From NCBI RefSeq assembly GCF_003333265.1, contig NZ_QOLB01000095.1:1-64000 (forward strand): a DNA stretch of 64,000 nt, read 5' to 3'. Both the position numbers and the translations under genes were made by a program. Within the stretch, counting starts at the first letter, position 1. Each line of letters begins with the position of its first letter. The DNA is from Candidatus Halocynthiibacter alkanivorans (lineage in GTDB: Bacteria > Pseudomonadota > Alphaproteobacteria > Rhodobacterales > Rhodobacteraceae). Under the pieces are notes generated by a model that was not told the DNA's origin, did no database searches, and was given only the letters and a program-made list of their open reading frames with translations. Below are positions 17,666 to 26,496 of this stretch, piece by piece.

Positions 17666-18658
17666 TCAGAGGATTTCCCGGGCCAGTACCGCGAGGCAAT
17701 CGCCGGGCTGGATCAGCCCTTTGGCGTGGCGCGTGGTCAAAAGCCCGTCTGTTTTGGCGATGATGTCCAGCGGGGGCTGGCCTGTCTGCTCAGTTGCCCA
17801 GATGCGGGCCAGCAGATCGCCTTTTTCCACCGGCGCTCCCAGGGAAACGCAATATTCCACCAGGCCGCGGCCCGGAGAGAAGTGGAAACACGCCGCGTCC
17901 GACTGTGACAGGTGGCGCGTCGGCCCCCGAGACAACTCGCCCCGCAGGATAGTGGCGTGGATCAGCACATTGCGCAGCCCTTTGCGGGCGATTTCTATGA
18001 CATCTGGCGTGGTGGTGCCGCCGCCGCCAAGCTCAGTGGTGACAAAGACCTTTCCCATCGCCTCGGCGGCATCATCATACATGCCAGCCGAATCTATCTC
18101 GAGCATCTGCGTGCTGAACGGCGCGTTAAATGCATCACGCGCAGCACTGCAGCGGGCTTCCTGTTCCTTGTCTTCCAGAATGTGCGAGGCTGCAAACGGC
18201 AGGAAATCCAACGTATTGCCGCCGGAATGGAAGTCCAGCACCACATCGGCCAGCGGCAGCAGGTAGCGCTGAAAATAGTCCGCGATTTTTTCGGTAACCG
18301 TGCCATCCGGACGCCCAGGAAAGGCGCGGTTCATATTGCCCTGATCGATCGGCGAGGTGCGGGTACCTGCCGCAAAGGCGGGCTGGTTCATAAACGGCAC
18401 AATGATCACGCGCCCGCTCAGGTCTTTCGCCTGGATCGTCGCCGCCAGTTCGACAAGAGCAAACGGTCCTTCATATTCGTCGCCGTGATTGGCCCCGGTC
18501 AGCAAAGCCGTCGGCCCTGTACCGTTTTTGGCAACGGTAATGGGGATCATCACCGAGCCCCAGGCGCTGTCGTCGCGGCTGTAAGGCAGCCGGAGATGCC
18601 CGTGATGCACACCGTCGGCATCCAGATCGATGGTGCATGTAATAGCGGAATCGCGCAT
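17666..18658 (-). CDS. doeB: N-alpha-acetyl-L-2,4-diaminobutyrate deacetylase
   Basis: A 330-residue zinc hydrolase of the succinylglutamate desuccinylase/aspartoacylase family. The zinc ligands are visible in GANHGDEYEGP (His and Glu two residues apart in the carboxypeptidase-like pattern) and in DFHSGG. A C-terminal lipoyl-like strand bundle follows (VEKGDLLARIWATEQTG). In ectoine use it deacetylates the product of DoeA. Its start lies only three bases after the doeA stop, so the two are coupled. It is also called eutE in roseobacters. The combination with doeA makes the call secure; other members act on acyl-amino acids. Confidence 0.85.
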   Translation of the reverse strand: MRDSAITCTIDLDADGVHHGHLRLPYSRDDSAWGSVMIPITVAKNGTGPTALLTGANHGDEYEGPFALVELAATIQAKDLSGRVIIVPFMNQPAFAAGTRTSPIDQGNMNRAFPGRPDGTVTEKIADYFQRYLLPLADVVLDFHSGGNTLDFLPFAASHILEDKEQEARCSAARDAFNAPFSTQMLEIDSAGMYDDAAEAMGKVFVTTELGGGGTTTPDVIEIARKGLRNVLIHATILRGELSRGPTRHLSQSDAACFHFSPGRGLVEYCVSLGAPVEKGDLLARIWATEQTGQPPLDIIAKTDGLLTTRHAKGLIQPGDCLAVLAREIL

Positions 18659-18661
18659 GAT

Positions 18662-19843
18662 TTATCCCTTTACCGTCAGCTCAGCCGGCGTATTGCACAG
18701 GTTTTCCGCGCCGGTTTCCGTGATCAGCACAGGTTCGGTGATTTCAATGCCACCGTCGTCCAGCCAAAGCGCTGGCATGAAGTGGAACGTCATGCCGGCT
18801 TCCAATATGGTCTTGTCATTGCCACGCAGCGAGTAGGTGCGTTCGCCCCAGTCCGGCGGGTAAGAAAGCCCAATGGAATAACCACAACGGCTGTCTTTTT
18901 CAAATCCCAGCCGGTTCAGCGTGCTGTTGAACGCATGGGCGATATCTTCGGTCAGATTACCCGGTTTTGCCTGCTCCATTCCAGCGGCAACCGCCTCCAG
19001 AACGGCGTTCTCGGCCGCGCGGTATTTCTTTGGCGGCTCACCAAGAAACAGCGTACGCGACTGGGGCGCATGGTACCGGCGGTACACACCTGCGATCTCG
19101 AAAAAGGTTGCTTCGCCCGTTTTCAACTCGCTGTCGTCCCAGGTCAGATGCGCAGCAGTTGCATCGGCACCAGAGGGCGCCAGCGGCACGATCGACGGGT
19201 AATCTCCCCAGTGACCATCGGCGCCCGTAATCGCCGCGTGATATATATCTGCGACCAGTTCATTTTTCTTCATGCCCGGCACCGCGCGCTCGACAACAGT
19301 GGCGTGCATTTTTTCAACGATTTTTGCAGCCCGGCGCATATAGGTGATCTCTGTCGCGCTTTTTACCGTGCGCTGCCAGTTGACCATGCCGTTGGCATCC
19401 GCCCATTTCGCCTCAGGCAGGTTCTGCAACAGCGACAGATAAGCCGCCGCAGTGAAATAATAATTGTCCATCTCCAGACCGATGCGGCCGCCTTGCCAGC
19501 CCTGAGCCGAGATAAGCCGCGCCAGATCCTGCATCGGGTGTTTGTCCGGGTTCTGCACATAGCTGTCTTCATAGCCAAAAATATGTTCAGGGCTCATGAA
19601 AACGGTGCGTTTTGCCCCCAGCGCATCCATTGCCCGGCCCCACCACAGCGGCGCACCGGATGAACCCAGTATCACCGCCTGATGCACATAAAACGACCAA
19701 CCGTCATAACCCGTCAGCCAGGCCATATTGGCCGGGTCGGTAACGATCAGCGTGTCGATCCCGGCGGCCTCCATTGCCCTGCGGGTTTTTGCGATCCGTG
19801 CGTCATATTCCTGAACGGTAAAGGCCAGTACCGGTGTCGTCAT
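18662..19843 (-). CDS. doeA: ectoine hydrolase
   Basis: A 393-residue protein of the M24 (pita-bread) peptidase fold that opens the ectoine ring to N-alpha-acetyl-diaminobutyrate. The N-terminal creatinase-like domain (IDTLIVTDPANMAWLTGYDG) is followed by the catalytic half. The strongest identifier is the C-terminal segment GYSIGLSYPPDWGERTYSLR, characteristic of DoeA/EutD. YHAPQSRTLFLGEP is another family segment. GGAGAT precedes the ATG at 19843. It heads the doeA-doeB-doeD operon, divergent from the AsnC-type regulator. It is usually found with ehuABCD uptake genes, which are absent here. Confidence 0.88.
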   Translation of the reverse strand: MTTPVLAFTVQEYDARIAKTRRAMEAAGIDTLIVTDPANMAWLTGYDGWSFYVHQAVILGSSGAPLWWGRAMDALGAKRTVFMSPEHIFGYEDSYVQNPDKHPMQDLARLISAQGWQGGRIGLEMDNYYFTAAAYLSLLQNLPEAKWADANGMVNWQRTVKSATEITYMRRAAKIVEKMHATVVERAVPGMKKNELVADIYHAAITGADGHWGDYPSIVPLAPSGADATAAHLTWDDSELKTGEATFFEIAGVYRRYHAPQSRTLFLGEPPKKYRAAENAVLEAVAAGMEQAKPGNLTEDIAHAFNSTLNRLGFEKDSRCGYSIGLSYPPDWGERTYSLRGNDKTILEAGMTFHFMPALWLDDGGIEITEPVLITETGAENLCNTPAELTVKG

Positions 19844-20079
19844 AGGTGCATCTCCGTTGCTCTGCGGGGCTCAATTGGCGCGGTCACTGAGGTTCTGCCT
19901 CCCGCACCGGTCATTTTTTCGGTCATAAACAGTTCGCATGTCTGGCCCTGCTCTGTCCGGAGTTGAACCGTTTCATGATCAGGAGCAAAACGCGAATATG
20001 ATCATCCTAGCTGCTGGCACTGGTAAAATGACGCGTACTTGAGTATTTCCCGCATTAATTATGCAAGGGTTGGGTAAAG

Positions 20080-20556
20080 ATGGCTAAATCACGCACACTG
20101 GATACGCTGGATCGAAAAATCCTTCACGAGGTCCAGCTGAACAACCAGCTCACCTCGGCACAGCTGTCTGAGAGAGTCGGTCTGTCGCCCACTTCTGCAC
20201 AACGTCGCCTGAACCGGTTGCGCGCAGACAAGATCATTGAAGGTGATATCTCGGTGGTCTCCAACACGGCCGTCGGACGGTCTCTCACCATGATCATCGC
20301 TGTGCAGTTGGAGCGTGAACGATCTGATATCATTGATCATTTCAAGAAATCTGTGCGCAATGAAGCCAGTGTGATGAGCGCCTATTACGTGACCGGGGAC
20401 ACAGATTTTATTTTGATTATCAGTGCGAGGGATATGAATGAATACGAGGAATTCACCCGGCATTTTCTTTATGACAATCCCGATATCAAGGGCTTCAAAA
20501 CCACCGTTGTCATGGACCGCATCAAAGCATCCCTTTATGTTCCGCCGTGGGAATAA
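20080..20556 (+). CDS. doeX: Lrp/AsnC-family regulator of ectoine degradation
   Basis: A 158-residue feast/famine regulator. A helix-turn-helix (TSAQLSERVGLSPTSAQRRLNRL) leads into an alpha/beta ligand-sensing domain ending in TVVMDRIKASLYVPPWE. It diverges from doeA with 236 bases between the starts, the arrangement expected for the doe regulator, which senses pathway intermediates such as acetyl-diaminobutyrate. The symbol is given from this context; the family itself is clear. Confidence 0.8.
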   Translation: MAKSRTLDTLDRKILHEVQLNNQLTSAQLSERVGLSPTSAQRRLNRLRADKIIEGDISVVSNTAVGRSLTMIIAVQLERERSDIIDHFKKSVRNEASVMSAYYVTGDTDFILIISARDMNEYEEFTRHFLYDNPDIKGFKTTVVMDRIKASLYVPPWE

Positions 20557-20819
20557 AGCAGCGATAAATGGCCGCCGGTACACTCGACAACTCCCTGACA
20601 GCGCTGAAAACAATCCGCCGCCTGGTGTTAGTGATGTGGCTGAAACATGGAAATCCAGGACCGGCACAATGTTCAGTTGGCAAATCGTGCCTCCATATTC
20701 AGCCGGGCCGGAACGGGACTACAATGGCTGCGTCGGGCAGCAAATCCCGGAGAGCCTCCCGGAACGACGCCCGGGCCCGCTCAGCGGCATTCTATAAGCA
20801 CCTTAGCATCTGCCCAGGC

Positions 20820-22124
20820 TCAACCGTTCAAAATCGCCAGGCTGGTTTCCCCCGAGATCGTGGACCAAAGGCTGGCCTCGGCCACCTCCCCCAACAGGCT
20901 GCTGGCTTTTGCACGGACTTTGGCGCGGCGCGTGGTCAGATCGGGCAAATGCGCAAGGTCGTGCTGCGCGCTCAGGCGGTCACCGTTTTTCAATACAATC
21001 TCCACCTGCGCCACGGTGCCAACCATGCCCTCTTCGGTCTTCACCCGCACCCGGTCGCGCAGGCTTGTCATACCAGGATCGCTGCAAACCGCATCTGTGT
21101 AGCTGTCCAGCCGGGCCGTATCATGCCCGCTCAGCGCCATCGCGGTAGTCAGACGATAGCTGAATTTGGCCTCCAGCCCGCTGCGTGGCGCCGGCAGATT
21201 ACACACGGTCAGATAGCGCGGCTGCACAGTGATCGTCACTGCTTCGACCATATCCGGGCTGAAACTATGCGCTGATTTCAACTCCGTCAGCGCCTCCAGT
21301 GCAGCATGCAACCCATGACAACAGGCATGGAATTTATGTTGCACCGTTTCAAATACATAACGTTGGCCCAAATCGTCAAACGCTGCGTCGTGACCTGCGG
21401 CATCATGGGTTTCTGCAAAGCCCTGGGGCGCCTCCAGCCCGCGGTCGGCGGCCACAAAACCCCGCGCCGCCAGCATCGCCGCTTCAACTCCGGAAGAAGC
21501 CGCCATGCCCGCGTGATAGGGTTTGCCCATGCTGCCAAACTGCGCCCGCACCCCCGCTGCACGCGACGCCGCAATGCTCAGCGCCGTCAGCGTCTGTGCC
21601 TCATTCAGCTTCAACAGTCGGGACGCCGCCGCCGCCGCACCAAAGCTGCCAGCAGTCGCGGTGATGTGAAAACCCTTGCGATAATGCGCCCCACCGATCC
21701 AGTCGCCCATACGGCAGGCGATCTCGACGCCAATCAACGCAGCCTCCAGAAACTCAGACGCTCTCGCGCCCTCGGCCTCAGCAAGAGCAAGCGCCGCCGG
21801 CACCACTGCGACACTGGGATGGCCGAGATAGATGAAATGGGTGTCATCATAATCCAGCGCATGGGAAATCGTGCCATTGATCAGCGCCGCCCCGCGTGGT
21901 GCCAATCCATGCTCCAGACCAGCGACCGTACAGGGCCCGGTACTGCCCTCCTCCGCCACCATGGAGCGCACAATCTCCGCGACCGGCTCCGCCTGCCCGG
22001 CCCGCGTCACCGCCACCCAGTCCAGCAGCGACAATTTCATCACGTCCCGCGCGCTTTGCGGCACAGACGCCCCGTCGCATGTCACAACAAACCGGGCGAT
22101 TTCAGCAGAGATGTCTCGGGTCAC
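20820..22124 (-). CDS. MmgE/PrpD family protein
   Basis: A 434-residue protein of the MmgE/PrpD family, which includes 2-methylcitrate dehydratase and cis-aconitate decarboxylase. Family segments seen are LLDWVAVTRAG, NGTISHALDYDDTH, HPSVAVVPAALALAEAEG, GFHITATAGSFGAAAAAS and KFHACCHGLHAALEAL. The start is a GTG with AAAGG before it. It lies 11 bases after an acyl-CoA dehydrogenase gene and ends a three-gene operon with a CoA-transferase. A tricarboxylate or methylated C5/C6 acid as substrate would fit the enoyl-CoA hydratase and lyase on the opposite strand; this is inference. Confidence 0.85.
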   Translation of the reverse strand: MTRDISAEIARFVVTCDGASVPQSARDVMKLSLLDWVAVTRAGQAEPVAEIVRSMVAEEGSTGPCTVAGLEHGLAPRGAALINGTISHALDYDDTHFIYLGHPSVAVVPAALALAEAEGARASEFLEAALIGVEIACRMGDWIGGAHYRKGFHITATAGSFGAAAAASRLLKLNEAQTLTALSIAASRAAGVRAQFGSMGKPYHAGMAASSGVEAAMLAARGFVAADRGLEAPQGFAETHDAAGHDAAFDDLGQRYVFETVQHKFHACCHGLHAALEALTELKSAHSFSPDMVEAVTITVQPRYLTVCNLPAPRSGLEAKFSYRLTTAMALSGHDTARLDSYTDAVCSDPGMTSLRDRVRVKTEEGMVGTVAQVEIVLKNGDRLSAQHDLAHLPDLTTRRAKVRAKASSLLGEVAEASLWSTISGETSLAILNG

Positions 22125-22135
22125 AGCAAGGCCTT

Positions 22136-23293
22136 TCAGTAGGAACGCGGCATATCGAGCACATGCTCGGCCAGATAGCTCAGGATCAGATTGGTCGAGA
22201 TCGGCGCCACCTGATACAATCGGGTTTCGCGGAATTTCCGTTCCACATCATATTCTTCTGCAAAGCCAAATCCGCCAAATGTCTGCACACAGGCCTCCGC
22301 CGCAGCCCAGGACGCATCCGCCGCCAGCATCTTGGCCATATTCGCCTCTTCGCCCGGGTTTTCACCGGCCTCGTAGCGCCGGATCGCCTCTTTCAACACC
22401 AGTTCAGCGGCACGCATCTGGGCATAGGCGCGGGCAATGGGGAACTGCACCCCCTGGTTCTGACCGATGGGGCGGCCAAAAACGGAACGCTCACTGGCAT
22501 AAGCAGCAGCTTTTTCAATGAACCACTTGGCGTCGCCAATACATTCGGCTGAAATCAGGATGCGCTCGGCATTCATGCCCGACAGAATATAGCGGAACCC
22601 CTTGCCCTCTTCGCCAATCATATTTTCCGCCGGCACCGGCATGTTGTCCATGAACAACTCTGTGGTCGAATGGTTCATCATGGTGCGGATCGGGCGGATG
22701 GTCAGCGTTTTCTCCGGCAGATCGCGCATATCAACGAGGAACACGGACAGACCGTCGGTCTTTTTCGCGACTTTGTCACGCGGCGTGGTCCGTGCCAGCA
22801 GCAACATGAGATCGGAATGTTCCGCCCGCGAGGTCCAGATTTTTTGGCCGTTGACGATGAACCCGTCGCCTTCGCGTCTGGCAAAAGTGCGCAATGATCC
22901 GGTGTCCGTGCCGCTGGTGGGCTCCGTCACCCCAAAGGCCTGCAGCCGCAACGTACCTTCAGCAATGGCAGGCAGATACTTTTGTTTTTGCGCGTCCGAT
23001 CCGTGGCGCAACACCGTGCCCATTGTGTACATTTGCGCGTGGCAGGCCCCGGCATTGCCGCCGGAGCGGTGTATCTCTTCCAGAATTGCAGCGGCGGCTG
23101 AAATAGTCAGGCTCAGCCCGCCATATTCCTCAGGGATCAGCGCCGACAGATACCCCGCCTCGGTCAGAGCCTGCACGAATTCGCCCGGATAGGCCTGCGC
23201 ACGGTCCGTTTTCTGCCAGTATTCACCAGGGAAATCAGCACAAAGGCGGGAAACGGCTTCACGAATTTCGGGGTGGTCCAGTTGGTAGTTCAT
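22136..23293 (-). CDS. acyl-CoA dehydrogenase, isovaleryl-type base position
   Basis: A 385-residue flavin enzyme that makes a 2,3-double bond in acyl-CoA and passes electrons to ETF. Clear family segments are GVTEPTSGTDTGS and IVNGQKIWTSRAEHSD. The usual C-terminal YEGT motif is replaced (VAPIST), but Glu243 in MNAERILISAE aligns with the catalytic Glu of isovaleryl-CoA dehydrogenase, so the enzyme should be active, perhaps on a branched substrate. It sits between a CoA-transferase and the MmgE/PrpD gene on one operon. Confidence 0.88.
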   Translation of the reverse strand: MNYQLDHPEIREAVSRLCADFPGEYWQKTDRAQAYPGEFVQALTEAGYLSALIPEEYGGLSLTISAAAAILEEIHRSGGNAGACHAQMYTMGTVLRHGSDAQKQKYLPAIAEGTLRLQAFGVTEPTSGTDTGSLRTFARREGDGFIVNGQKIWTSRAEHSDLMLLLARTTPRDKVAKKTDGLSVFLVDMRDLPEKTLTIRPIRTMMNHSTTELFMDNMPVPAENMIGEEGKGFRYILSGMNAERILISAECIGDAKWFIEKAAAYASERSVFGRPIGQNQGVQFPIARAYAQMRAAELVLKEAIRRYEAGENPGEEANMAKMLAADASWAAAEACVQTFGGFGFAEEYDVERKFRETRLYQVAPISTNLILSYLAEHVLDMPRSY

Positions 23294-23323
23294 CGTCTCG
23301 CTTTCGATTAGGTCAACTCTGGC

Positions 23324-24502
23324 TCAGAGCGTCGGTTCAGGTTGCGGCATCTGCGGCCGGCCCGCGCCCTCAGCCGTGGCACGGGAATATTCGGCGCGGA
23401 TCGCAGCGCCATGTTGATCCAGCAGCGGCACATTTCTCGCGCGGGCCCCGTCTGTTTTAACCGGCAGATCCGCCACCTGCACTTCAGCCTCGCCAAAACG
23501 CACGCTCAGATTACGCAGCGCGCTGTGCTCTGACAATTGCGCCACGCTGTTCAGCCGTGCGGTGGCAATGCGCGCCGTTTTCAGCCGGGCACTTAAGGCG
23601 TCACCACTAAGCCCGGCGAACTGCGCATTGATGATTGTGGTCAGCGCCGCCAGGTTGCGCACCCGGCTGGCATTGTCGGCAAAACGCGTCTCCCGCGCCA
23701 GCCCAGGCAACTCCAGAACGCTGTCACAGAAAGCGACCCATTCCCGTTCATTCTGGATCGCCAGCAATATCTGCGTACCGTCCCCGGCGGCAAACGCCCC
23801 GTAAGGCGCGATACTCGCATGGGTCAGCCCCAGCCGCGCCGGCGCACCGCCCAGATACCGATGGCCCATCAAAGGCATATTCATCCAGTCCGCCATCACA
23901 TCAAACATCGCAATGTCCAGATCAATGCCAACTCCGGTTTTGCCACGCTGGATCAGCGCTCGCAAGATCGCCGAATAGGCGGTCAGCCCGGTGGAGATAT
24001 CAGTGATGGAAATGCCCACACGTGCCGGCCCCTCCGCTGTTCCGGTGACAGAACAAAGACCGCTTTCAGCCTGGACCAGGAAATCATAGGCTTTCTTATC
24101 TGCACCCGCGCCGGTGCCGCCATAGCCGGAAATCGCACAGGTGATCAGCCCGGGATTTCTTTTGCGCAACGCCGCACCGGTCAGCCCTTTGCGCGCCAGC
24201 GCGCCAGGGGCGAGATTGCTCAACAGCACATCGGCATCCAGCAGCAGGTTTTCCAGCAACGCCCGGTCGTCATCCGCATTCAGATCAAGGCAGATCGATT
24301 CTTTGCCCCGGTTCAGCCAGGCAAAAAAACTGCTCTGCCCACCGGCGCCGGTGTCATATCCACGGGCGAAATCGCCTTCGTGGCGTTCAACTTTGATCAC
24401 CCGTGCGCCGCTGTCGGCCAGTAGCAGGCCGCAATAGGGCGCCGCCACCGCCTGTTCCAGCGACACAACAAGAATCCCATCTAATTCCCGGTTTAACCCC
24501 AT
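23324..24502 (-). CDS. CaiB/BaiF (class III) CoA-transferase
   Basis: A 392-residue family III CoA-transferase. Typical pieces are GILVVSLEQAVAAPYCGLLLADSGARVIKVER, SNLAPGALARKGL, CAISGYGG and the probable catalytic Asp in GVGIDLDIAMFD. It is the first gene of the minus-strand arm (CoA-transferase, acyl-CoA dehydrogenase, MmgE/PrpD), diverging from a LysR gene 136 bases away. It likely activates the pathway acid with CoA from succinyl-CoA or acetyl-CoA; the acid is not known. Confidence 0.88.
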   Translation of the reverse strand: MGLNRELDGILVVSLEQAVAAPYCGLLLADSGARVIKVERHEGDFARGYDTGAGGQSSFFAWLNRGKESICLDLNADDDRALLENLLLDADVLLSNLAPGALARKGLTGAALRKRNPGLITCAISGYGGTGAGADKKAYDFLVQAESGLCSVTGTAEGPARVGISITDISTGLTAYSAILRALIQRGKTGVGIDLDIAMFDVMADWMNMPLMGHRYLGGAPARLGLTHASIAPYGAFAAGDGTQILLAIQNEREWVAFCDSVLELPGLARETRFADNASRVRNLAALTTIINAQFAGLSGDALSARLKTARIATARLNSVAQLSEHSALRNLSVRFGEAEVQVADLPVKTDGARARNVPLLDQHGAAIRAEYSRATAEGAGRPQMPQPEPTL

Positions 24503-24638
24503 GATCCGCTCATTTCCCTGTCTTTGTCGTGTGCTTCGTCAACAACCGCGTCTGTGACCGCCGAACTCTGCATTGCCTCACCCCATAAGAAAACTATAAT
24601 CGCAGCATGGCATCTATAACAAAACGGCAAGGCACCAC

Positions 24639-25580
24639 ATGGATTTCAAACAGTTGAAAACCTTTATCTGCGTCGCGGAGACCGGCTCACTCAGCCGCGC
24701 TTCGGACCGGTTGCGCATCGCGCAGCCCGCTTTGTCGCGGCAGATCAAGCTGCTGGAACACAGTGTTGGCGTGCCGCTGTTTGACCGCCATGTGCGCGGC
24801 ATGGAGCTGACCGAAGCTGGCAGCGACCTGTTGCGCCAGGTCTCAGGGCCGCTGTATCAGCTGGAACAATCCGTCGCTCACGTGCGCTCTCAGGGCAAAC
24901 GCATCAGTGGTCAGGTCACGCTGGGCGTGCTGCCTACGGTGACCCCCGCGCTGGCGGTGCACCTCTTGCAACGGGTCGGCAAAGAGCTGCCGGGCGTCAC
25001 CCTGCATCTGAAAGAAGCGTATTCCACGAGCCTGCTGGAATGGCTCCAGGATGGCACCGTTGACGCCGGATTTCTTTATGGGCCGACGGAGGCCTATCAC
25101 TTGCGGACCAGCGCATTGCTCACTGAGGACATCGTGTTGCTCAGCCCGCCCGGAGCGCTTCCTGATCAGGGCGATACTATCAGCATTCACCAGTTGGCCA
25201 CGTTGCCTCTGGCGCTGCTCAGCCGTCCGATGGGGCCACGCATGGTGATTGACCGCATCGCCCGTGACCACGGGGTGGAACTGCAATCTGCCTATGATGT
25301 CGACAGTTTTCCGATCCTGGTTGCGATGGTCAAAGCCGGCCTGTGCCACACGTTCATGCCCGCCTCCAGCGTCGCCGCAGAGCGTCAGGCTGGCCAGTTG
25401 GAGACCCGTCGTATCTTGCCTCAAACACCCCGTCGCGAGCTTATCCTTGCCCAGCCGTCGCAACGCCCGACCACTCGCGCCACCGATGCGGTAATCATAT
25501 TGTTGAAAGACGTGCTGGCCGGAATGCTGGCCAGCGGCGAGCTTGAGGCCCGCCCGGGCGCTGATCTGGTGCAGCCCTGA
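24639..25580 (+). CDS. LysR-family transcriptional regulator
   Basis: A 313-residue LysR protein with N-terminal winged helix (MDFKQLKTFICVAETGSLSRAS then IAQPALSRQIKLLEHSVG) and a periplasmic-binding-like effector domain. It sits in the centre of the catabolic cluster, divergent from the CoA-transferase operon and upstream of the hydratase-lyase genes, so it probably controls both arms. The motif ATGGCAT occurs in both flanking intergenic regions (near 24606 and 25599). Confidence 0.9.
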   Translation: MDFKQLKTFICVAETGSLSRASDRLRIAQPALSRQIKLLEHSVGVPLFDRHVRGMELTEAGSDLLRQVSGPLYQLEQSVAHVRSQGKRISGQVTLGVLPTVTPALAVHLLQRVGKELPGVTLHLKEAYSTSLLEWLQDGTVDAGFLYGPTEAYHLRTSALLTEDIVLLSPPGALPDQGDTISIHQLATLPLALLSRPMGPRMVIDRIARDHGVELQSAYDVDSFPILVAMVKAGLCHTFMPASSVAAERQAGQLETRRILPQTPRRELILAQPSQRPTTRATDAVIILLKDVLAGMLASGELEARPGADLVQP

Positions 25581-25690
25581 CCGGGATCAATAGCAAAATG
25601 GCATAGAAGGCCTGCCAAAATTTGAATTGCGCTATGATCACCCCTGCCCGATGATCTGCACAAACTGACTGTTCTCTACAGGATGCCCTT

Positions 25691-26485
25691 ATGACCCGTA
25701 CTTTCACCACCCTGTTGCAAAGCCGGCCCGCCGACCATGTTCTGCTGGTCACGTTGAACCGCCCCGAGGCCTCCAACGCGTTCAACACGCAGATGGCGAC
25801 CGATTTGATGCATCTGTTTGAAGACCTCAACCTGGATGCGGGCGACATACGCGCGGTGGTGATGACCGGTGCCGGGACGCGCGCCTTTTGCGCCGGCGGC
25901 GATCTGAAAGAACGCAAAGGCATGAGTGACGCGGCCTGGAAATTACAGCATGTGATCTTTGAACGCATGACGCGCGCGATTCTGGACTGCCCGCTGCCCA
26001 CAATCGGCGCCATCAACGGCGCTGCCTATGGCGGCGGCTGTGAAATCACTGCAGCTCTGGATTTCGCCTATGGTGCCGAGACCGCCGTCTTTGCCCAGAC
26101 CGAAACCCGTATCGGCATCATCCCTGGCGCCGGTGGCACCCAGACCCTGGCACGGGCGGTGGGCGAACGCCGTGCCAAAGAACTGATCCTGACGGCCCGG
26201 CGTTTTTCCGCACAAGACGCGCTGGACTGGGGTCTGCTCAACGCCATTTACCCCGCTGAAACGCTGCTGGAGGCGGTGATCGCCACCGCGTCTGAAATTG
26301 CCGCCAACGCCCCGATTGCCGTGCGCCAGGCCAAAAGCGCCATTCACCGCGGTCTGCAAATGTCGCTGAGTGACGGGCTGGCTTTTGAAATCGAAGCCTA
26401 TAACCGCACCGTGCCCACCCGCGACCGGCAAGAAGGTGTCCTGGCCTTTAACGAGAAACGCAAACCGCGTTTTACCGGCGCATAA
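25691..26485 (+). CDS. enoyl-CoA hydratase/isomerase family protein
   Basis: A 264-residue crotonase-fold enzyme that adds water to, or isomerises, 2-enoyl-CoA. The oxyanion-hole region FCAGGDLKERKG and the second half GAAYGGGCEITAALDFAYG are clear. The hydratase Glu pair appears as EITAALD and TETRIGIIPGAGGTQ. AGGA precedes the ATG. It is followed after 11 bases by the lyase gene. In the cluster it would hydrate the product of the acyl-CoA dehydrogenase before cleavage. Confidence 0.9.
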   Translation: MTRTFTTLLQSRPADHVLLVTLNRPEASNAFNTQMATDLMHLFEDLNLDAGDIRAVVMTGAGTRAFCAGGDLKERKGMSDAAWKLQHVIFERMTRAILDCPLPTIGAINGAAYGGGCEITAALDFAYGAETAVFAQTETRIGIIPGAGGTQTLARAVGERRAKELILTARRFSAQDALDWGLLNAIYPAETLLEAVIATASEIAANAPIAVRQAKSAIHRGLQMSLSDGLAFEIEAYNRTVPTRDRQEGVLAFNEKRKPRFTGA

Positions 26486-26496
26486 GGGCGGTTGCG

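Noticed and set aside
17912-19663. Long plus-strand frame opposite doeA and doeB
   Set aside because: Antisense to two well-supported genes and rich in Arg/Gln/His, typical of shadow frames.
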